Origin: Persicaria tinctoria | Taxonomy: Eukaryota; Streptophyta; Magnoliopsida; Caryophyllales; Polygonaceae | Direction of reading: 5' to 3' | Assembly: GCA_037127255.1 (NCBI GenBank) | Contig: JBANSL010000004.1 | Coordinates: 76,970,127 to 77,034,126 of the forward strand | DNA: 64,000 bases | Shown: piece after piece, positions 11,464-25,598 of the stretch | How positions within the stretch are numbered: the first letter of the stretch is position 1 | Layout of the letters: each line of letters begins with the position of its first letter | Program-made: the position numbers and the translations under genes | The notes under the pieces: model-generated | What the model was told of the DNA's origin: nothing | Database searches by the model: none | Seen by the model: the letters and a program-made list of their open reading frames with translations, nothing else

Positions 11464-13273
11464 GACATTCCCCACCAAGGTTCACCTCCTAGGCCACACT
11501 CGAACTGCAACCAACACGAGCATCTATCCCTCGATCAATTCTAACGCTGAACAACATCTAGTGCTAACTCCCAACCATGAATCCTCAAGCTACCACTCCT
11601 TAACTACGATCATTCTCTCCAAGGAAACCTTATGCCACCCTAGCTCGAATTACTCATAACCTCGCAACCGGACCAAAATTCTCACGATTCTCCGACCTAT
11701 CGAATTTCCAACCTCCTCTACCTGGCCGGACTAGCTCCCTCAACTCCGCACGTTTTCCCAAATTGCATCAGGTCACGCTTCTTCGAAATTTCTACCGCTT
11801 AAGCCCTCTTATGCACTGATCATTATTTCCACAGAATTCCTATGACATCTCGTATGAACTCTCCCAAGTACCGCAATTTCCCCACACCTTCTAAAATTCT
11901 TTATTCTCTAGCGCTCTCGATGCCTTACGCTTGCCTAGTTCCCAAGTCCAAGCTCAGAATCTCCCTATGTCATGCCCAAGCTCACAATCTTTACTAGAAA
12001 ATCTGAACGACATTCTTGCCTAGCTACCAGTCCTTCCTCGAAAATTCACCTCACCTCATCGAATGTCTCAGTCGCCACGATAACCTTCACTCATAAATCC
12101 CGATTCATTCCCTATGCTAGAATCCTCTAACAACGCATCTAGAAATCCGTTACTCATAAATTCTCCAAGCATTACCAATCCTATCTCTACAACCCCAATT
12201 ACTCATCACACGCACAACCCTGCTATGGACAACCTAATATCCGAGATCGATAATTTCCCAAACAACCTTACACTACTCTTCCTTAGCAATTCCTCAATCT
12301 CATCCTTTACCATAAATAGTTCCCATTCACTGCACATAGAACCTAGTCCCCAATTCTACAATTCCTTAGACATTCCCCACCAAGGTTCACCTCCTAGGCC
12401 ACACTCGAACTGCAACCAACACGAGCATCTATCCCTCGATCAATTCTAACGCTGAACAACATCTAGTGCTAACTCCCAACCATGAATCCTCAAGCTACCA
12501 CTCCTTAACTACGATCATTCTCTCCAAGGAAACCTTATGCCACCCTAGCTCGAATTACTCATAACCTCGCAACCGGACCAAAATTCTCACGATTCTCCGA
12601 CCTATCGAATTTCCAACCTCCTCTACCTGGCCGGACTAGCTCCCTCAACTCCGCACGTTTTCCCAAATTGCATCAGGTCACGCTTCTTCGAAATTTCTAC
12701 CGCTTAAGCCCTCTTATGCACCGATCATTATTTCCACAGAATTCCTATGACATCTCGTATGAACTCTCCCAAGTACCGCAATTTCCCCACACCTTCTAAA
12801 ATTCTTTATTCTCTAGCGCTCTCGATGCCTTACGCTTGCCTAGTTCCCAAGTCCAAGCTCAGAATCTCCCTATGTCATGCCCAAGCTCACAATCTTTACT
12901 AGAAAAACTGAACGACATTCTTGCCTAGCTACCAGTCCTTCCTCGAAAATTCACCTCACCTCATCGAATGTCTCAGTCGCCACGATAACCTTCACTCATA
13001 AATCCCGATTCATTCCCTATGCTAGAATCCTCTAACAACGCATCTAGAAATCCGTTACTCATAAATTCTCCATGCATTACCAATCCTATCTCTACAACCC
13101 CAATTACTCATCACACGCACAACCCTGCTATGGACAACCTAATATCCGAGATCGATAATTTCCCAAACAACCTTACACTACTCTTCCTTAGCAATTCCTC
13201 AATCTCATCCTTTACCATAAATAGTTCCCATTCACTGCACATAGAAGCTAGTCCCCAATTCTACAATTCCTTA
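11464..13273. repeat. 905-bp tandem duplication inside LARD internal region 1
   Basis: Bases 11464-12368 and 12369-13273 are near-identical direct copies. Internal region 2 has a single copy (about 20703-21607). All three breakpoints lie at GACATTCC, an 8-bp direct repeat present in the single-copy form, which explains the event by slippage or microhomology. Confidence 0.9.
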
Positions 13274-15935
13274 GACATTCCTCAACCAATCATCCTCGAT
13301 GCCGCCCATGATCCTCTCCTAGACTATCTAGACACCTTCCTTAGCTCACCAATCCATCTAATACACTTCCCTTTGAGAATCCCTCCGATTCATTCTTAGC
13401 TCACTCATCCACCTCTAAAACTACACTAACCACCTATACTTGCACCCACTACCTACCGACACTTCTAGCTAGGACCTCTTCCTCGAAATCTCACCATGCT
13501 AACTCCACTCTTCACCTAAGACCTACCTGGAAGCTCAAATATACTCACTGAACACTATCTTCGACAAGCCATAACTCACTCGACTCTGCCTAAGCTAACA
13601 CATCCTTCATGCATTCCATCTCGCATAACCAATGACAAACTCGAACACCTCAATCTACCTGCGATTTCCCGATCTGTCTCACCAAAGAAAACGCTCGACT
13701 CATTCCCAAGAAGAATACACCACCACATATATAACCCATAACCGATTTTCTAGCAGGTCAGTACACTTAAGCATATAGGCACATCATCACAAACACAAGT
13801 TAGTCAGGCAATCATTCACTACCAGTTCAGCTTATCAGTCATCACACCTCAATTTAGTTAGTTCCAAGCCTATCGCACGACACCGATTCCAGATCGCATA
13901 AGAGAGATCACAATTCGGATGAAGAACGTCATTCCTTGAGTCATCTAGGAGAATTACGTCTGCAACCGCCATCTTCGAAAGGCGTCCTTCCTTTGGTGAC
14001 GTCGATCTTAGGGTCCATGGGCCATGGGCCCACCACACTTCCGTTGCGCCACTCTGGAGCCACTCGATCGCTCGTTTTCTCTTCTATGTCGACGTCCATC
14101 AAGGGGATCACGAGGGGTTAGAAGTCACGGAGATAGGGGAGGGCAAGGGAGGACAAAATGACTTTCTTAAGAATTCAGACACAAACCAGGACTAGAGATG
14201 ACGAGACTCAAGACAAGACACACACTCGAGAGTTACAACAATCCCCTTAGGGTATTCTATAATGTTACAGGTGCACATGGCAATCACAAAATATTCAATC
14301 ATATCATTCCACACTATCATGTACCTATTAAAGGAATAGCGTCGTATGCATCCATAACATTTCACATAATCAATTTTACATGCACACGGGACAGGCTAAA
14401 ACTTATCATCTCATGCACTAATCATGCTTGACATATTAATATCATGTATGCACAAACCGACAATAGACATATGCAGCATAAGTTATATATGACATAGCGA
14501 GCATTATAGGATATCACATGTACGATCCATTACTCACTTAGTGTACACATAAGTAGGTCAAAACAATGTGGGTTCCAGGTAAGCATGTTAAGATGCACTC
14601 TAATAATCGTGTCAAAGGGTATGGTTAAGTCATTTGGCCATAACAACTATCACATCCAACACAACCATATACATGTAGTATGACAAGTATGGCACATAGA
14701 TGCATGATGGTCAATAATTAGGGGATGTAGTCAATGAGGTTCAATTTGATCAACTTAACATGCTCAAAAATTCATTCCTCATGGCACTCATACAAAGAGG
14801 GTTGACCACACTATCATGGACCTAATTCAAAGGAGAGTAGCAATGATGGGAATTCATAGATTCGATATATATATTCGTTCATAAGTGCGATCATGCAAGT
14901 TATCAGACAAGTCATGCTGAAATATACCAACACACCATGTCATACAATCACCGACTCATCACCCTGTTTCCCCGTGGGACGCTAATATGACTCGCTCGGT
15001 ATGACACAAGGACATTCACAATGTTTCCGAGATGAGAGGGTATAATTTGTGTTTAGACTCTCGTGGTAAGAAGACACAGTTGATCAGTATAAGAATCGAG
15101 AAGGATAACTCCATAAGACAAATCACTTCTAACTCGAAATTGTTTCTTTGATCACCCTCCCTAAAACACTCATGGATTTCCCATATCCGACACACCCCCG
15201 GAAGTAGCTAGTTGACCGACCCAAATTTTCCCGTGGAGGAGACCAATCTAGGGTACGTGACTCGATAGAAGCATTGGTGGTGGGATACAAAACATGACTC
15301 GAAACGGGGAGAGCGGATGATCGGACCCTTGCTAACATGCCTAAATGTGTTGGTGGGACGGTTGACGGAGTCAGAATCACAAGTGGTTTGAATTATGGAA
15401 GAGATATTCCGACAAGACAGGAGTTCCAATGACATAAGAACAAGGTATTCTCCCGCTATCCCGTTTGCACAGTTATTCAATACATGATTCAAGTCAAGGC
15501 ATACTGATTAGTTCTCTACCCTAAGCACAATAGCACTCAGCATGGAAGCAATCAACGATCAAGCTATCCTATGGGCCACCCTTCGAGGGGCGACTAACCT
15601 GAGGGGCAAAACCTCACGGTCTCTACCTGACTCGCTACTCCAACCACTACGACGCAAAGCCTTGGAGTCTTGTAGGCCCATCTGTAAAGAAAAAGCTATA
15701 TTTTTGCCTACCCGTTCCCAACTACATCCAATAGGGAGGGTCTAATGCCTTTACTACTCTTCGTTTCCCTTTGTTTGATTACCGGATTAATAGAGTCAAG
15801 TTCGTATTTAGTCCATTAGAGTTAACCATATTAAATTCATTTTGCCCTTTCTAAAATATTTTGGAAAACCATTTGAAAACCTTGGGCCATTTTCAAAACC
15901 ACTTCAACCTATCATACTCGGTTTGCACAGCCTCA

Positions 15936-15947
15936 GCTCTGATACCA
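15936..15947 (-). promoter_or_regulatory. Primer binding site, initiator tRNA-Met (LARD unit 1)
   Basis: On minus TGGTATCAGAGC follows the LTR end after the four bases AAGA. It is complementary to the 3' end GCTCTGATACCA of plant initiator tRNA-Met. It fixes the orientation of the LARD as minus. Confidence 0.9.
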
Positions 15948-15951
15948 TCTT

Positions 15952-18900
15952 TGTAACGGCCCGGGATTATGATTCCCGGGTTACCTTTCGAGGGATGAAA
16001 CCCCTCGTTAGGATCTTGCGCCCCGAATACAGGTTGAAGGTTTGAAATTCTATTCTAACATTTTAGAGTGGGATTTCATACCCAAAATTCGAAGGGATCG
16101 TTGGAATCCCCGGGGAAGTCCCCTGTACCTGTCATAAGTCTAAGCGTGGAAAACCAACAGTCATGCAAATAGTAGAATCAAGGTGTAATACAAGAGGGTG
16201 ACACGACAGAGCCGAGTCAAAATCAAATCAATAAGCGTAATTACCGAAATTTAATATACAATGTTAGTGGAGTTAAACCATTTCTTTGAGATCGCCCAAG
16301 AGAGTTCCCACATCACGGAAACAATGAATAATCATGCTGCAAAACGAACCTAAAAAAAATGTATGCGGGGCGGTGTCAGATCGAAGCCCTACGCAATATA
16401 ATCCCAAACAGGCAGACATATACACACGCTAGTCCTAATAAAGATGCTTCTAGATGCAAGGCGGAATATTAACACACTAGCATGGTCCTAAGATCAAGTG
16501 CATAAATATAATAAGGCCTTACCACCGAATACCAAGTGGTATATCCCTCTCCTACCTCCACCCCCTTCCGATAGGGCGGAGACTGGCCAGCTCGTGAATG
16601 CATTCCATATAATCGGGTGGCACGCATGCCCAACCCGTATCCACAATAAAGCCCGCAGGCATCTCATAATATAAGGAAGCTCGTGAATCGATTGACTCAG
16701 GACGGGACCCGATGAGACTAGGTCGTCCTATGACCCTAGCAATGACTCTAGTTACTTCACAGATAACGACCGTTCTGTTTACAAAAGCAATGAGTAAACG
16801 AATGCTCAACCATGAGTGCAATCCTAGCAGGATACTACATGGCATGCTTTATTATGAATGCAAGCACCTAGTATGCACATGGCTACAAGCAGGGAGATCT
16901 CTTTTCGAATCTGAGTGAGCTCATATAGGAACTCACCTGGCTATGCAGAACAACATAATAGAAGATCCAGCATACATCATTCAAAGTCACAAGGTATTAC
17001 CTAGATACATATCAGAACATATATATAAGTCTATGTCTAATCATACAAGCATTCAAGCACACATCATTCAACGAGAATAACAATCATATCGAAATCATCA
17101 TCACATCAAGTTCAACCGCTCATCATGAAGCCACATTCCATAAGACCACATCATTATCATCATTCCGTTCCACCACATTCATATATTCGCAACAATACTC
17201 ATATATCCGCATGATCATCTATCTCCAAAGTTCATCATATTAATCATAGCTCATAAGGCATAAGTCAAATGATACGAAATCCTAACATCTCATCATGTCG
17301 TTAGTCATTCATTCATGCTATTAGTCCACACAAATCATGATATTAGACAATCATTCACATCAATCATGCTAGTTAGTCATCGAGCACATAATTCCCGAGT
17401 TAGTCCCGAAAACCGTTTCGAAAACTGAGTTGACTAGTTAGAAATTCCAACCTTGGAAAATGCTTGTCAAATACCTTTTTGAATCTCTAACTCTCATAAT
17501 ATTATATTTTAAATCTCAATTATATTACATAATATTTCAAATGCTATTTCATTTTAAACACTTCATAAATTATTTCTAAATCCTTTAAAATCCAAATAAT
17601 TTTTATTAAATAAAATCACCCCTTTTTAAATTACCAAACTAACCCCTCTATTTTATAAAATAACCCAAACCGAGCACTCTTGTCCAATAACCAAAACCGG
17701 ACCTAGATGAAAGAAATAAGCCCAAAGCCTTTCCCCCTCTTAAAATATTTCCGGCCCAACCAAAATTAGGCCCAAAGGCCAAATGGATGCTCTCTCCCTT
17801 TCAATCTGCTCTCGGATTTAAAAGGGTTAAAAGAAACGTGGGACCCGGCTGATGACGTGGAGGTGGGACCCGGCCGGCTTCTTCAACCTCTGCCCTCTTC
17901 CTATGTCTTCCTCCGCTGGAAAGAACACCCAACGCCAGCGGATGGTGCTCATCTCGCCGCCCAACCGTGCCCGCCCTCGACTCCTCCTTCCTCTTCCGGC
18001 GACCTCACCCTCTCCTCACTGCTTCCCGCTCTCTCTCAGGTGCGCTCTCGCTCCCGCCTTCGCTCTCGCCCCGCTCGACCTCGCACTCACCATCTCCCCG
18101 GCGCTCTCTCTCTCCCGCTGTTCTCTAACTCTCTCTTCTTCTAACCGGTTAAATTAATCGACAAGAGACAGAAGCAACACAAGAATCGAGAGAAACGGAA
18201 GTCGAAAGGAGGTTAGGGCGCTCACCGAGAGGGCTTCGAATGCGCAGGAGGTGTCGGAGGCTCGACAGCTTCGTCGGAGGCGGATCTTGCTCCTCGGACC
18301 TAGATCGAAGGTGTTCGATCATAAAGGTGGGGCTTTCTGAGTTTTAATCGAAAATGAGGGAGAGAAAGGCTCACCGAAGTGCTCGAACCAGAACAGAGAA
18401 AGAGGAGGCTCAGGAGGCGGCATCGGCGACTCCGTCGGCTTCTAGCAGCTGTTGTTTCGGGTCAAGGGCACCGGGAAGGCGTAGGAGTTGCTGCTGTTGC
18501 TGTCTCGGGAAGAAGGGGAAGGAGGAGGTGATGGGCTTGATGAGGAGGTGTTTCTTGCCTCGGCGTCTTCGTCGGAAAAACAGGGAGGTGTGGGAGCGGC
18601 GGCGGCGGTGTTATGGTGGCTTGGGAGGTGATGGTGTGGAGTAGTGGTGCCGGAAATCGAACGACAGGGCTAGAGAGGTGGCGTTTCCTTGGAGGATGAA
18701 ACAAGAAGAGATTATTGGAGAGGAGGGGATTTGTGTGTGTGGAGGAGGATTGCCAGAGGTTTTGAAATAGAAGAGAGGGAGAGGGAGAGGGGTGTGTGAA
18801 AAGGGGAATAGGTCCTCCTGAAATTGACACAGCAAAGTGGGGTGTTGATCTGGTTTGGGAAAGAGACAAGAGTGAGGTAGGAGAGGGTTCAGTATTGCAT

Positions 18901-19289
18901 TGGAGCTGGTAAAAAAAACAGAGGGGGAAGACCAAGATTCAATTTCAGATAAAGATGAGGAGAAGGAGACAAGGAAGTTGTCCTCAAAGGATATTTTAAA
19001 ATACCCAAAATAATTAAATAAATATTAGGACCAGCTCATTCGGTCTTATTTTGACTCGATCAATTAACGCTTCGAAAATTAAGAGAATGTTTATATCCGG
19101 AGTTAATCCCAAATCCCAAGTATAGATGTTGTCATGTCAAATTAGTTTTCAAAATTTTATTTTAGGTTCGTAATCCGCTTTACGAGATTAAATTCCGAGC
19201 TATAGAGTTTTTCCGTTAAATTCCACTTTAAAATTCATTTTAATTTTCTTTTTCCACAAAATTAGAATTTAAAAATCCGAGCCTTTACA
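15952..19289 (-). repeat. LARD LTR B, shared middle LTR (3338 bp)
   Basis: Serves as the 5' LTR of unit 1 and the 3' LTR of unit 2. It differs from LTR A by scattered substitutions and by an extra block of about 18 bp (CACCATCTCCCCGGCG region near 18088). Ends TG and CA are intact. Confidence 0.85.
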
Positions 19290-22200
19290 TCATCCACCTC
19301 TAAAAACAAGTCTCGTCCCCGAGACTAAAACCAAAACAAGGTAGGGGATGAAATTGGAAGTAGGTGAGTCCAAGGACCATTCCATCGATCCCATAAGTGC
19401 CTCATAAGTGCCCCTATGAGATTCTCACAGTGTCGTTGTCATGATCATAATATCCCCGATAGGTCGTAGCGAGAATGTTGTATGGGCCCTTACCACATTC
19501 TTACTCCGACTTCTCGGTTATATCATAACTCGAAAAGCATTATAGCACCTCCACTAGGTCTTAGCAAGCAGTCTATAAGGACCCCTATAAAATACTTGTA
19601 TCCACTTCGTGGGCGTCATAATGCAAGCTCAGTTCGAGAAAGTTCAAAAGGAATCATCAGTTTGAAATTCTCGATCGCATTCGGTTTCTCAAAATCCAAG
19701 TTAGTTCTTTTTAAACACCGTTCAAATCCCTTAACCCGACATTAACCAAGAAAGCTTCAAATTTCAGGTGGTGAAATTATCCACCTCTAAGAGCTAATCT
19801 CATATTTCCTCCCTAGGTTCCAAGTCAAGATCAAATTCATCAATTCGGTTCTATCATACTAGCAATTCCAATTTAAGGCATCATATATCCTAGCGATCGT
19901 TCAACATAGCAATCGTACCACACATTCATAATACGGTCATAATCATGTCACGGGTAGTCACATACCATAACATATCTAGCATAGTATCATACGTAGTAGG
20001 ATTTATCACATCATAGCGCAGGAGTTTCACATCACATTAGTCAGATAAGCACATCATACTTAGTTTACTTACGCTAACTACCAACCGTAATAAGACACGA
20101 CCACTACTTATCATCTCTCACATCAAGATAAACCTCACCTAGGTCTACCAACTCAATCGATCTGGTACTAGTTCTAATTATCATTGCACCTCAATCATGT
20201 ACAAATCTCTAGCCTCTCAACTATTCGCAATTCAAGGTCTAATTCTTAACTAATTGCTAGGCATTCCAACTCACATGCCATAAAGTCATCTAAGAGTCAT
20301 TCTACTTCAATCTCCAACCTCGAGTTCTAATCCCTCACTCAACCATCTAAAACTCATATCTCGGAGATCCCAATTAAACAATTCCCTATTCCGACATGCT
20401 TAACAACTCGACCTATTACCAAGACTCCCTATAGACACATCCTCATCCTAGGGGTCCTTTACGGGTCCCATCTTCACCTTCTAGGAGAAATCTCAAGTCC
20501 TCAATTGAAAAGCTCTCTCGATCGATCTAGGTTCTCCTTAACAATCTCACTTACTCTGCTTAGGCTCTCAAGACTCCATCGAATCACCTTGCCAACCTGA
20601 TCACTCTTCCCGCACCGCTAATCATTCTCACTAGCCATCCACCTCTAAGAACCTAACTCATATCGACCATCTCATTCCTGACACTCCCATTCTTTTATCC
20701 TCGACATTCCCCACCAAGGTTCACCTCCTAGGCCACACTCGAACTGCAACCAACACGAGCATCTATCCCTCGATCAATTCTAACGCTGAACAACATCTAG
20801 TGCTAACTCCCAACCATGAATCCTCAAGCTACCACTCCTTAACTACGATCATTCTCCCCAAGGAAACCTTATGCCACCCTAGCTCGAATTACTCATAACC
20901 TCGCAACCGGACCAAAATTCTCACGATTCTCCGACCTATCGAATTTCCAACCTCCTCTACCTGGCCGGACTAGCTCCCTCAACTCCGCACGTTTTCCCAA
21001 ATTGCATCAGGTCACGCTTCTTCGAAATTTCTACCGCTTAAGCCCTCTTATGCACCGATCATTATTTCCACAGAATTCCTATGACATCTCGTATGAACTC
21101 TCCCAAGTACCGCAATTTCCCCACACCTTCTAAAATTCTTTATTCTCTAGCGCTCTCGATGCCTTACGCTTGCCTAGTTCCCAATTCCAAGCTCAGAATC
21201 TCCCTATGTCATGCCCAAGCCCACAATCTTTACTAGAAAATCTGAACGACATTCTTGCCTAGCTACCAGTCCTTCCTCGAAAATTCACCTCACCTCATCG
21301 AATGTCTCAGTCGCCACGATAACCTTCACTCATAAATCCCGATTCATTCCCTATGCTAGAATCCTCTAACAACGCATCTAGAAATCCGTTACTCATAAAT
21401 TCTCCAAGCATTACCAATCCTATCTCTACAACCCCAATTACTCATCACACGCACAACCCTGCTATGGACAACCTAATATCCGAAATCGATAATTTCCCAA
21501 ACAACCTTACACTACTCTTCCTTAGCAATTCCTCAATCTCATCCTTTACCATAAACAGTTCCCATTCACCGCACATAGAACCTAGTCCCCAATTCTACAA
21601 TTCCTTAGACATTCCTCAACCAATCATCCTCGATGCCGCCCATGATCCGCTCCTAGACTATCTAGACACCTTCCTTAGCTCACCAATCCATCTAATACAC
21701 TTCCCTTTGAGAATCCCTCCGATCCATTCTTAGCTCACTCATCCACCTCTAAAACTACACTAACCACCTATACTTGCACCCACTACCTACCGACACTTCT
21801 AGCTAGGACCTCTTCCTCGAAATCTCACCATGCTAACTCCACTCTTCACCTAAGACCTACCTGGAAGCTCAAATATACTCACTGAACACTATCTTCGACA
21901 AGCCATAACTCACTCGACTCTGCCTAAGCTAACACATCCTTCATGCATTCCATCTCGCATAACCAATGACCAACTCGAACACCTCAATCTACCTGCGATT
22001 TCCCGATCCGTCTCACCAAAGAAAACGCTCGACTCATTCCCAAGAAGAATACACCACCACATATATAACCCATAACCGATTTTCTAGCAGGTCAGTACAC
22101 TTAAGCATATAGGCACATCATCACAAACACAAGTTAGTCAGGCAATCATTCACTACCAGTTCAGCTTATCAGTCATCACACCTCAATTTAGTTAGTTCCA

Positions 22201-24285
22201 AGCCTATCGCACGACACCGATTCCAGATCGCATAGGAGAGATCACAATTCGGACGAAGAACGTCATTCCTTGAGTCATCTAGGAGGATTACGTCTGCAAC
22301 CGCCATCTTCGAAAGGCGTCCTTCCTTTGGTGACGTCAATCTTAGGGTCCATGGGCCATGGGCCCACCACACTTCCGTTGCGCCACTCTGGAGCCACTCG
22401 ATCGCTCGTTTTCTCTTCTATGTCGACGTCCATCAAGGGGATCACGAGGGGTTAGAAGTCACGGAGATAGGGGAGGGCAAGGGAGGACAAAACGACTTTC
22501 ATAAGAATTCAGACACAAACCAGGACTAGAGATGACGAGACTCAAGACAAGACACAGACTCGAGAGTTACAACAATCCCCTTAGGGTATTCTATAATGTT
22601 ACAGGTGCACATGGCAATCACAAAATATTCAATCATATCATTCCACACTATCATGTACCTATTAAAGGAATAGCGTCGTATGCATCCATAACATTTCACA
22701 TAATCAATTTTACATGCACCCGGGACAGGCTAAAACTTATCATCTCATGCACTAATCATGCTTGACATATTAATATCATGTATGCACAAACCGACAATAG
22801 ACATATGCAGCATAAGTTATATATGACATAGCGAGCATTATAGGATATCACATGTACGATCCATTACTCACTTAGTGTACACATAAGTAGGTCAAAACAA
22901 TGTGGGTTCCAGGTAAGCATGTTAAGATGCACTCTAATAATCGTGTCAAAGGGTATGGTTAAGTCATTTGGCCATAACAACTATCACATCCAACACAACC
23001 ATATACATGTAGTATGACAAGTATGGCACATAGATGCATGATGGTCAATAATTAGGGGATGTAGTCAATGAGGTTCAATTTGATCAACTTAACATGCTCA
23101 AAAATTCATTCCTCATGGCACTCATACAAAGAGGGTTGACCACACTATCATGGACCTAATTCAAAGGAGAGTAGCAATGATGGGAATTCATAGATTCGAT
23201 ATATATATTCGTTCATAAGTGCGATCATGCAAGTTATCAGACAAGTCATGCTGAAATATACCAACACACCATGTCATACAATCACCGACTCATCACCCTG
23301 TTTCCCCGTGGGACGCTAATATGACTCGCTCGGTATGACACAAGGACATTCACAATGTTTCCGAGATGAGAGGGTATAATTTGTGTTTAGACTCTCGTGG
23401 TAAGAAGACACAGTTGATCAGTATAAGAATCGAGAAGGATAACTCCATAAGACAAATCACTTCTAACTCGAAATTGTTTCTTTGATCACCCTCCCTAAAA
23501 CACTCATGGATTTCCCATATCCGACATACCCCCGGAAGTAGCTAGTTGACCGACCCAAATTTTCCCGTGGAGGAGACCAATCTAGGGTACGTGACTCGAT
23601 AGAAGCATTGGTGGTGGGATACAAAACATGACTCGAAACGGGGAGAGCGGATGATCGGACCCTTGCTAACATGCCTAAATGTGTTGGTGGGACGGTTGAC
23701 GGAGTCAGAATCACAAGTGGTTTGAATTATGGAAGAGATATTCCGACAAGACAGGAGTTCCAATGACATAAGAACAAGGTATTCTCCCGCTATCCCGTTT
23801 GCACAGTTATTCAATACATGATTCAAGTCAAGGCATACTGATTAGTTCTCTACCCTAAGCACAATAGCACTCAGCATGGAAGCAATCAACGATCAAGCTA
23901 TCCTATGGGCCACCCTTCGAGGGGCGACTAACCTGAGGGGCAAAACCTCACGGTCTCTACCTAACTCGCTACTCCAACCACTACGACGCAAAGCCTTGGA
24001 GTCTTGTAGGCCCATCTGTAAAGAAAAAGCTATATTTTTGCCTACCCGTTCCCAACTACATCCAATAGGGAGGGTCTAACGCCTTTACTACTCTTCGTTT
24101 CCCTTTGTTTGATTACCGGATTAATAGAGTCAAGTTCGTATTTAGTCCATTAGAGTTAACCATATTAAATTCATTTTGCCCTTTCTAAAATATTTTGGAA
24201 AACCATTTGAAAACCTTGGGCCATTTTCAAAACCACTTCAACCTATCATACTCGGTTTGCACAACCTCAGCTCTGATACCATCTT
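19290..24285 (-). mobile_element. LARD internal region 2, non-coding
   Basis: 5.0 kb, collinear with internal region 1 but without the 905-bp duplication. It has a 12-bp duplication (CTCATAAGTGC) near 19402. No coding capacity is seen. Confidence 0.8.
24270..24281 (-). promoter_or_regulatory. Primer binding site, initiator tRNA-Met (LARD unit 2)
   Basis: The same 12-nt match and AAGA spacer as at 15936-15947. Confidence 0.9.
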
Positions 24286-25598
24286 TGTAACGGCCCGGGA
24301 TTGTGATTCCCGGGTTACGTTTCGAGGGATGAAACCCCTCGTTAGGATCTTGCGCCCCGAATACAGGTTGAAGGTTTGAAATTCTATTCTAACATTTTAG
24401 AGTGGGATTTCATACCCAAAATTCGAAGGGATCGTTGGAATCCCCGGGGAAGTCCCCTGTACCTGTCATAAGTCTAAGCGTGGAAAACCAACAGTCATGC
24501 AAATAGTAGAATCAAGGTGTAATACAAGAGGGTGACACGACAGAGCCGAGTCAAAATCAAATCAATAAGCGTAATTACCGAAATTTAATATACAATGTTA
24601 GAGGAGTTAAACCATTTCTTTGAGATCGCCCAAGAGAGTTCCCACATCACGGAAACAATGAATAATCATGTTGTAAAACGAACCTAAAAAAAATGTATGC
24701 GGGGCGGTGTCAGATCGAAGCCCTACGCAATATAATCCCAAACAGGCAGACATATACACACGCTAGTCCTAATAAAGATGCTTCTAGATGCAAGGCGGAA
24801 TATTAACACACTAGCATGGTCCTAAGATCAAGTGCATAAATATAATAAGGCCTTACCACCGAATACCAAGTGGTATATCCCTCTCCTACCTCCACCCCCT
24901 TCCGATAGGGCGGAGACTGGGCAGCTCGTGAATGCATTCCATATAATCGGGTGGCACGCATGCCCAACCCGTATCCACAATAAAGCCCGCAGGCATCTCA
25001 TAATATAAGGAAGCTCATGAATCGATTGACTCAGGACGGGACCCGATGAGACTAGGTCGTCCTATGACCCTAGCAATGACTCTAGTTACTTCACAGATAA
25101 CGACCGTTCTGTTTACAAAAGCAATGAGTAAACGAATGCTCAATCATGAGTGCAATCCTAGCAGGATACTACATGGCATGCTTTATTATGAATGCAAGCA
25201 CCTAGTATGCACATGGCTACAAGCAGGGAGATCTCTTTTCGAATTCGAGTGAGCTCATATAGGAACTCACCTGGCTATGCAGAACAGCATAATAGAAGAT
25301 CCAACATACGTCATTCAAAGTCACAAGGTATTACCTAGATACATATCAGAACATATATATAAGTCTATGTCTAATCATACAAGCATTCAAGCACACATCA
25401 TTCAACGAGAATAACAATCATATCGAAATCATCATCACATCAAGTTCAACCGCTCATCATGATGCCACATTCCATAAGACCACATCATTATCATCATTCC
25501 GTTCCACCACATTCATATATTCGCAACAATACTCATATATCCGCATGATCATCTATCTCCAAAGTTCATCATATTAATCATAGCTCATAAGGCATAAG
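24286..25598 (-). repeat. LARD LTR C, cut by family X insertion
   Basis: Matches the first 1.3 kb (plus-strand view) of LTR A and LTR B, then stops at GGCATAAG where the family X LTR begins. The remainder of this LTR is not found on the other side in the window. Confidence 0.85.

Larger units (their letters stand above)
10062..15951 (-). mobile_element. LARD internal region 1, non-coding
   Basis: 5.9 kb with no coding frame longer than about 126 codons and no gag, protease, RT or integrase motif on either strand. It is collinear with internal region 2 except for a 905-bp tandem duplication and small indels. Short frames such as 12114-12449 and 13019-13399 are repeats of each other caused by that duplication and are not supported as genes. 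Confidence 0.8.
6740..25598 (-). mobile_element. Tandem LARD-like array: LTR-int-LTR-int-LTR
   Basis: Two non-coding internal regions (10062-15951, 19290-24285) sit between three copies of a 3.3-kb LTR (6740-10061, 15952-19289, 24286-25598). All are in the same minus orientation, and the middle LTR is shared. Each internal region starts, on minus, with a 12-nt match to the initiator tRNA-Met 3' end and stops at a purine-rich tract before the next LTR. No gag or pol frame exists in 5-6 kb, which fits a large retrotransposon derivative (LARD). Unit-to-unit identity is very high by eye. The third LTR is cut by a family X LTR. The shared LTR points to unequal recombination between LTRs. Confidence 0.85.

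Noticed and set aside
12114..13399. Two similar 111- and 126-codon frames starting MLESSNNASRNP
   Set aside because: Copies of each other through the 905-bp duplication. Composition is that of AT-rich non-coding DNA, with no homology recognised.
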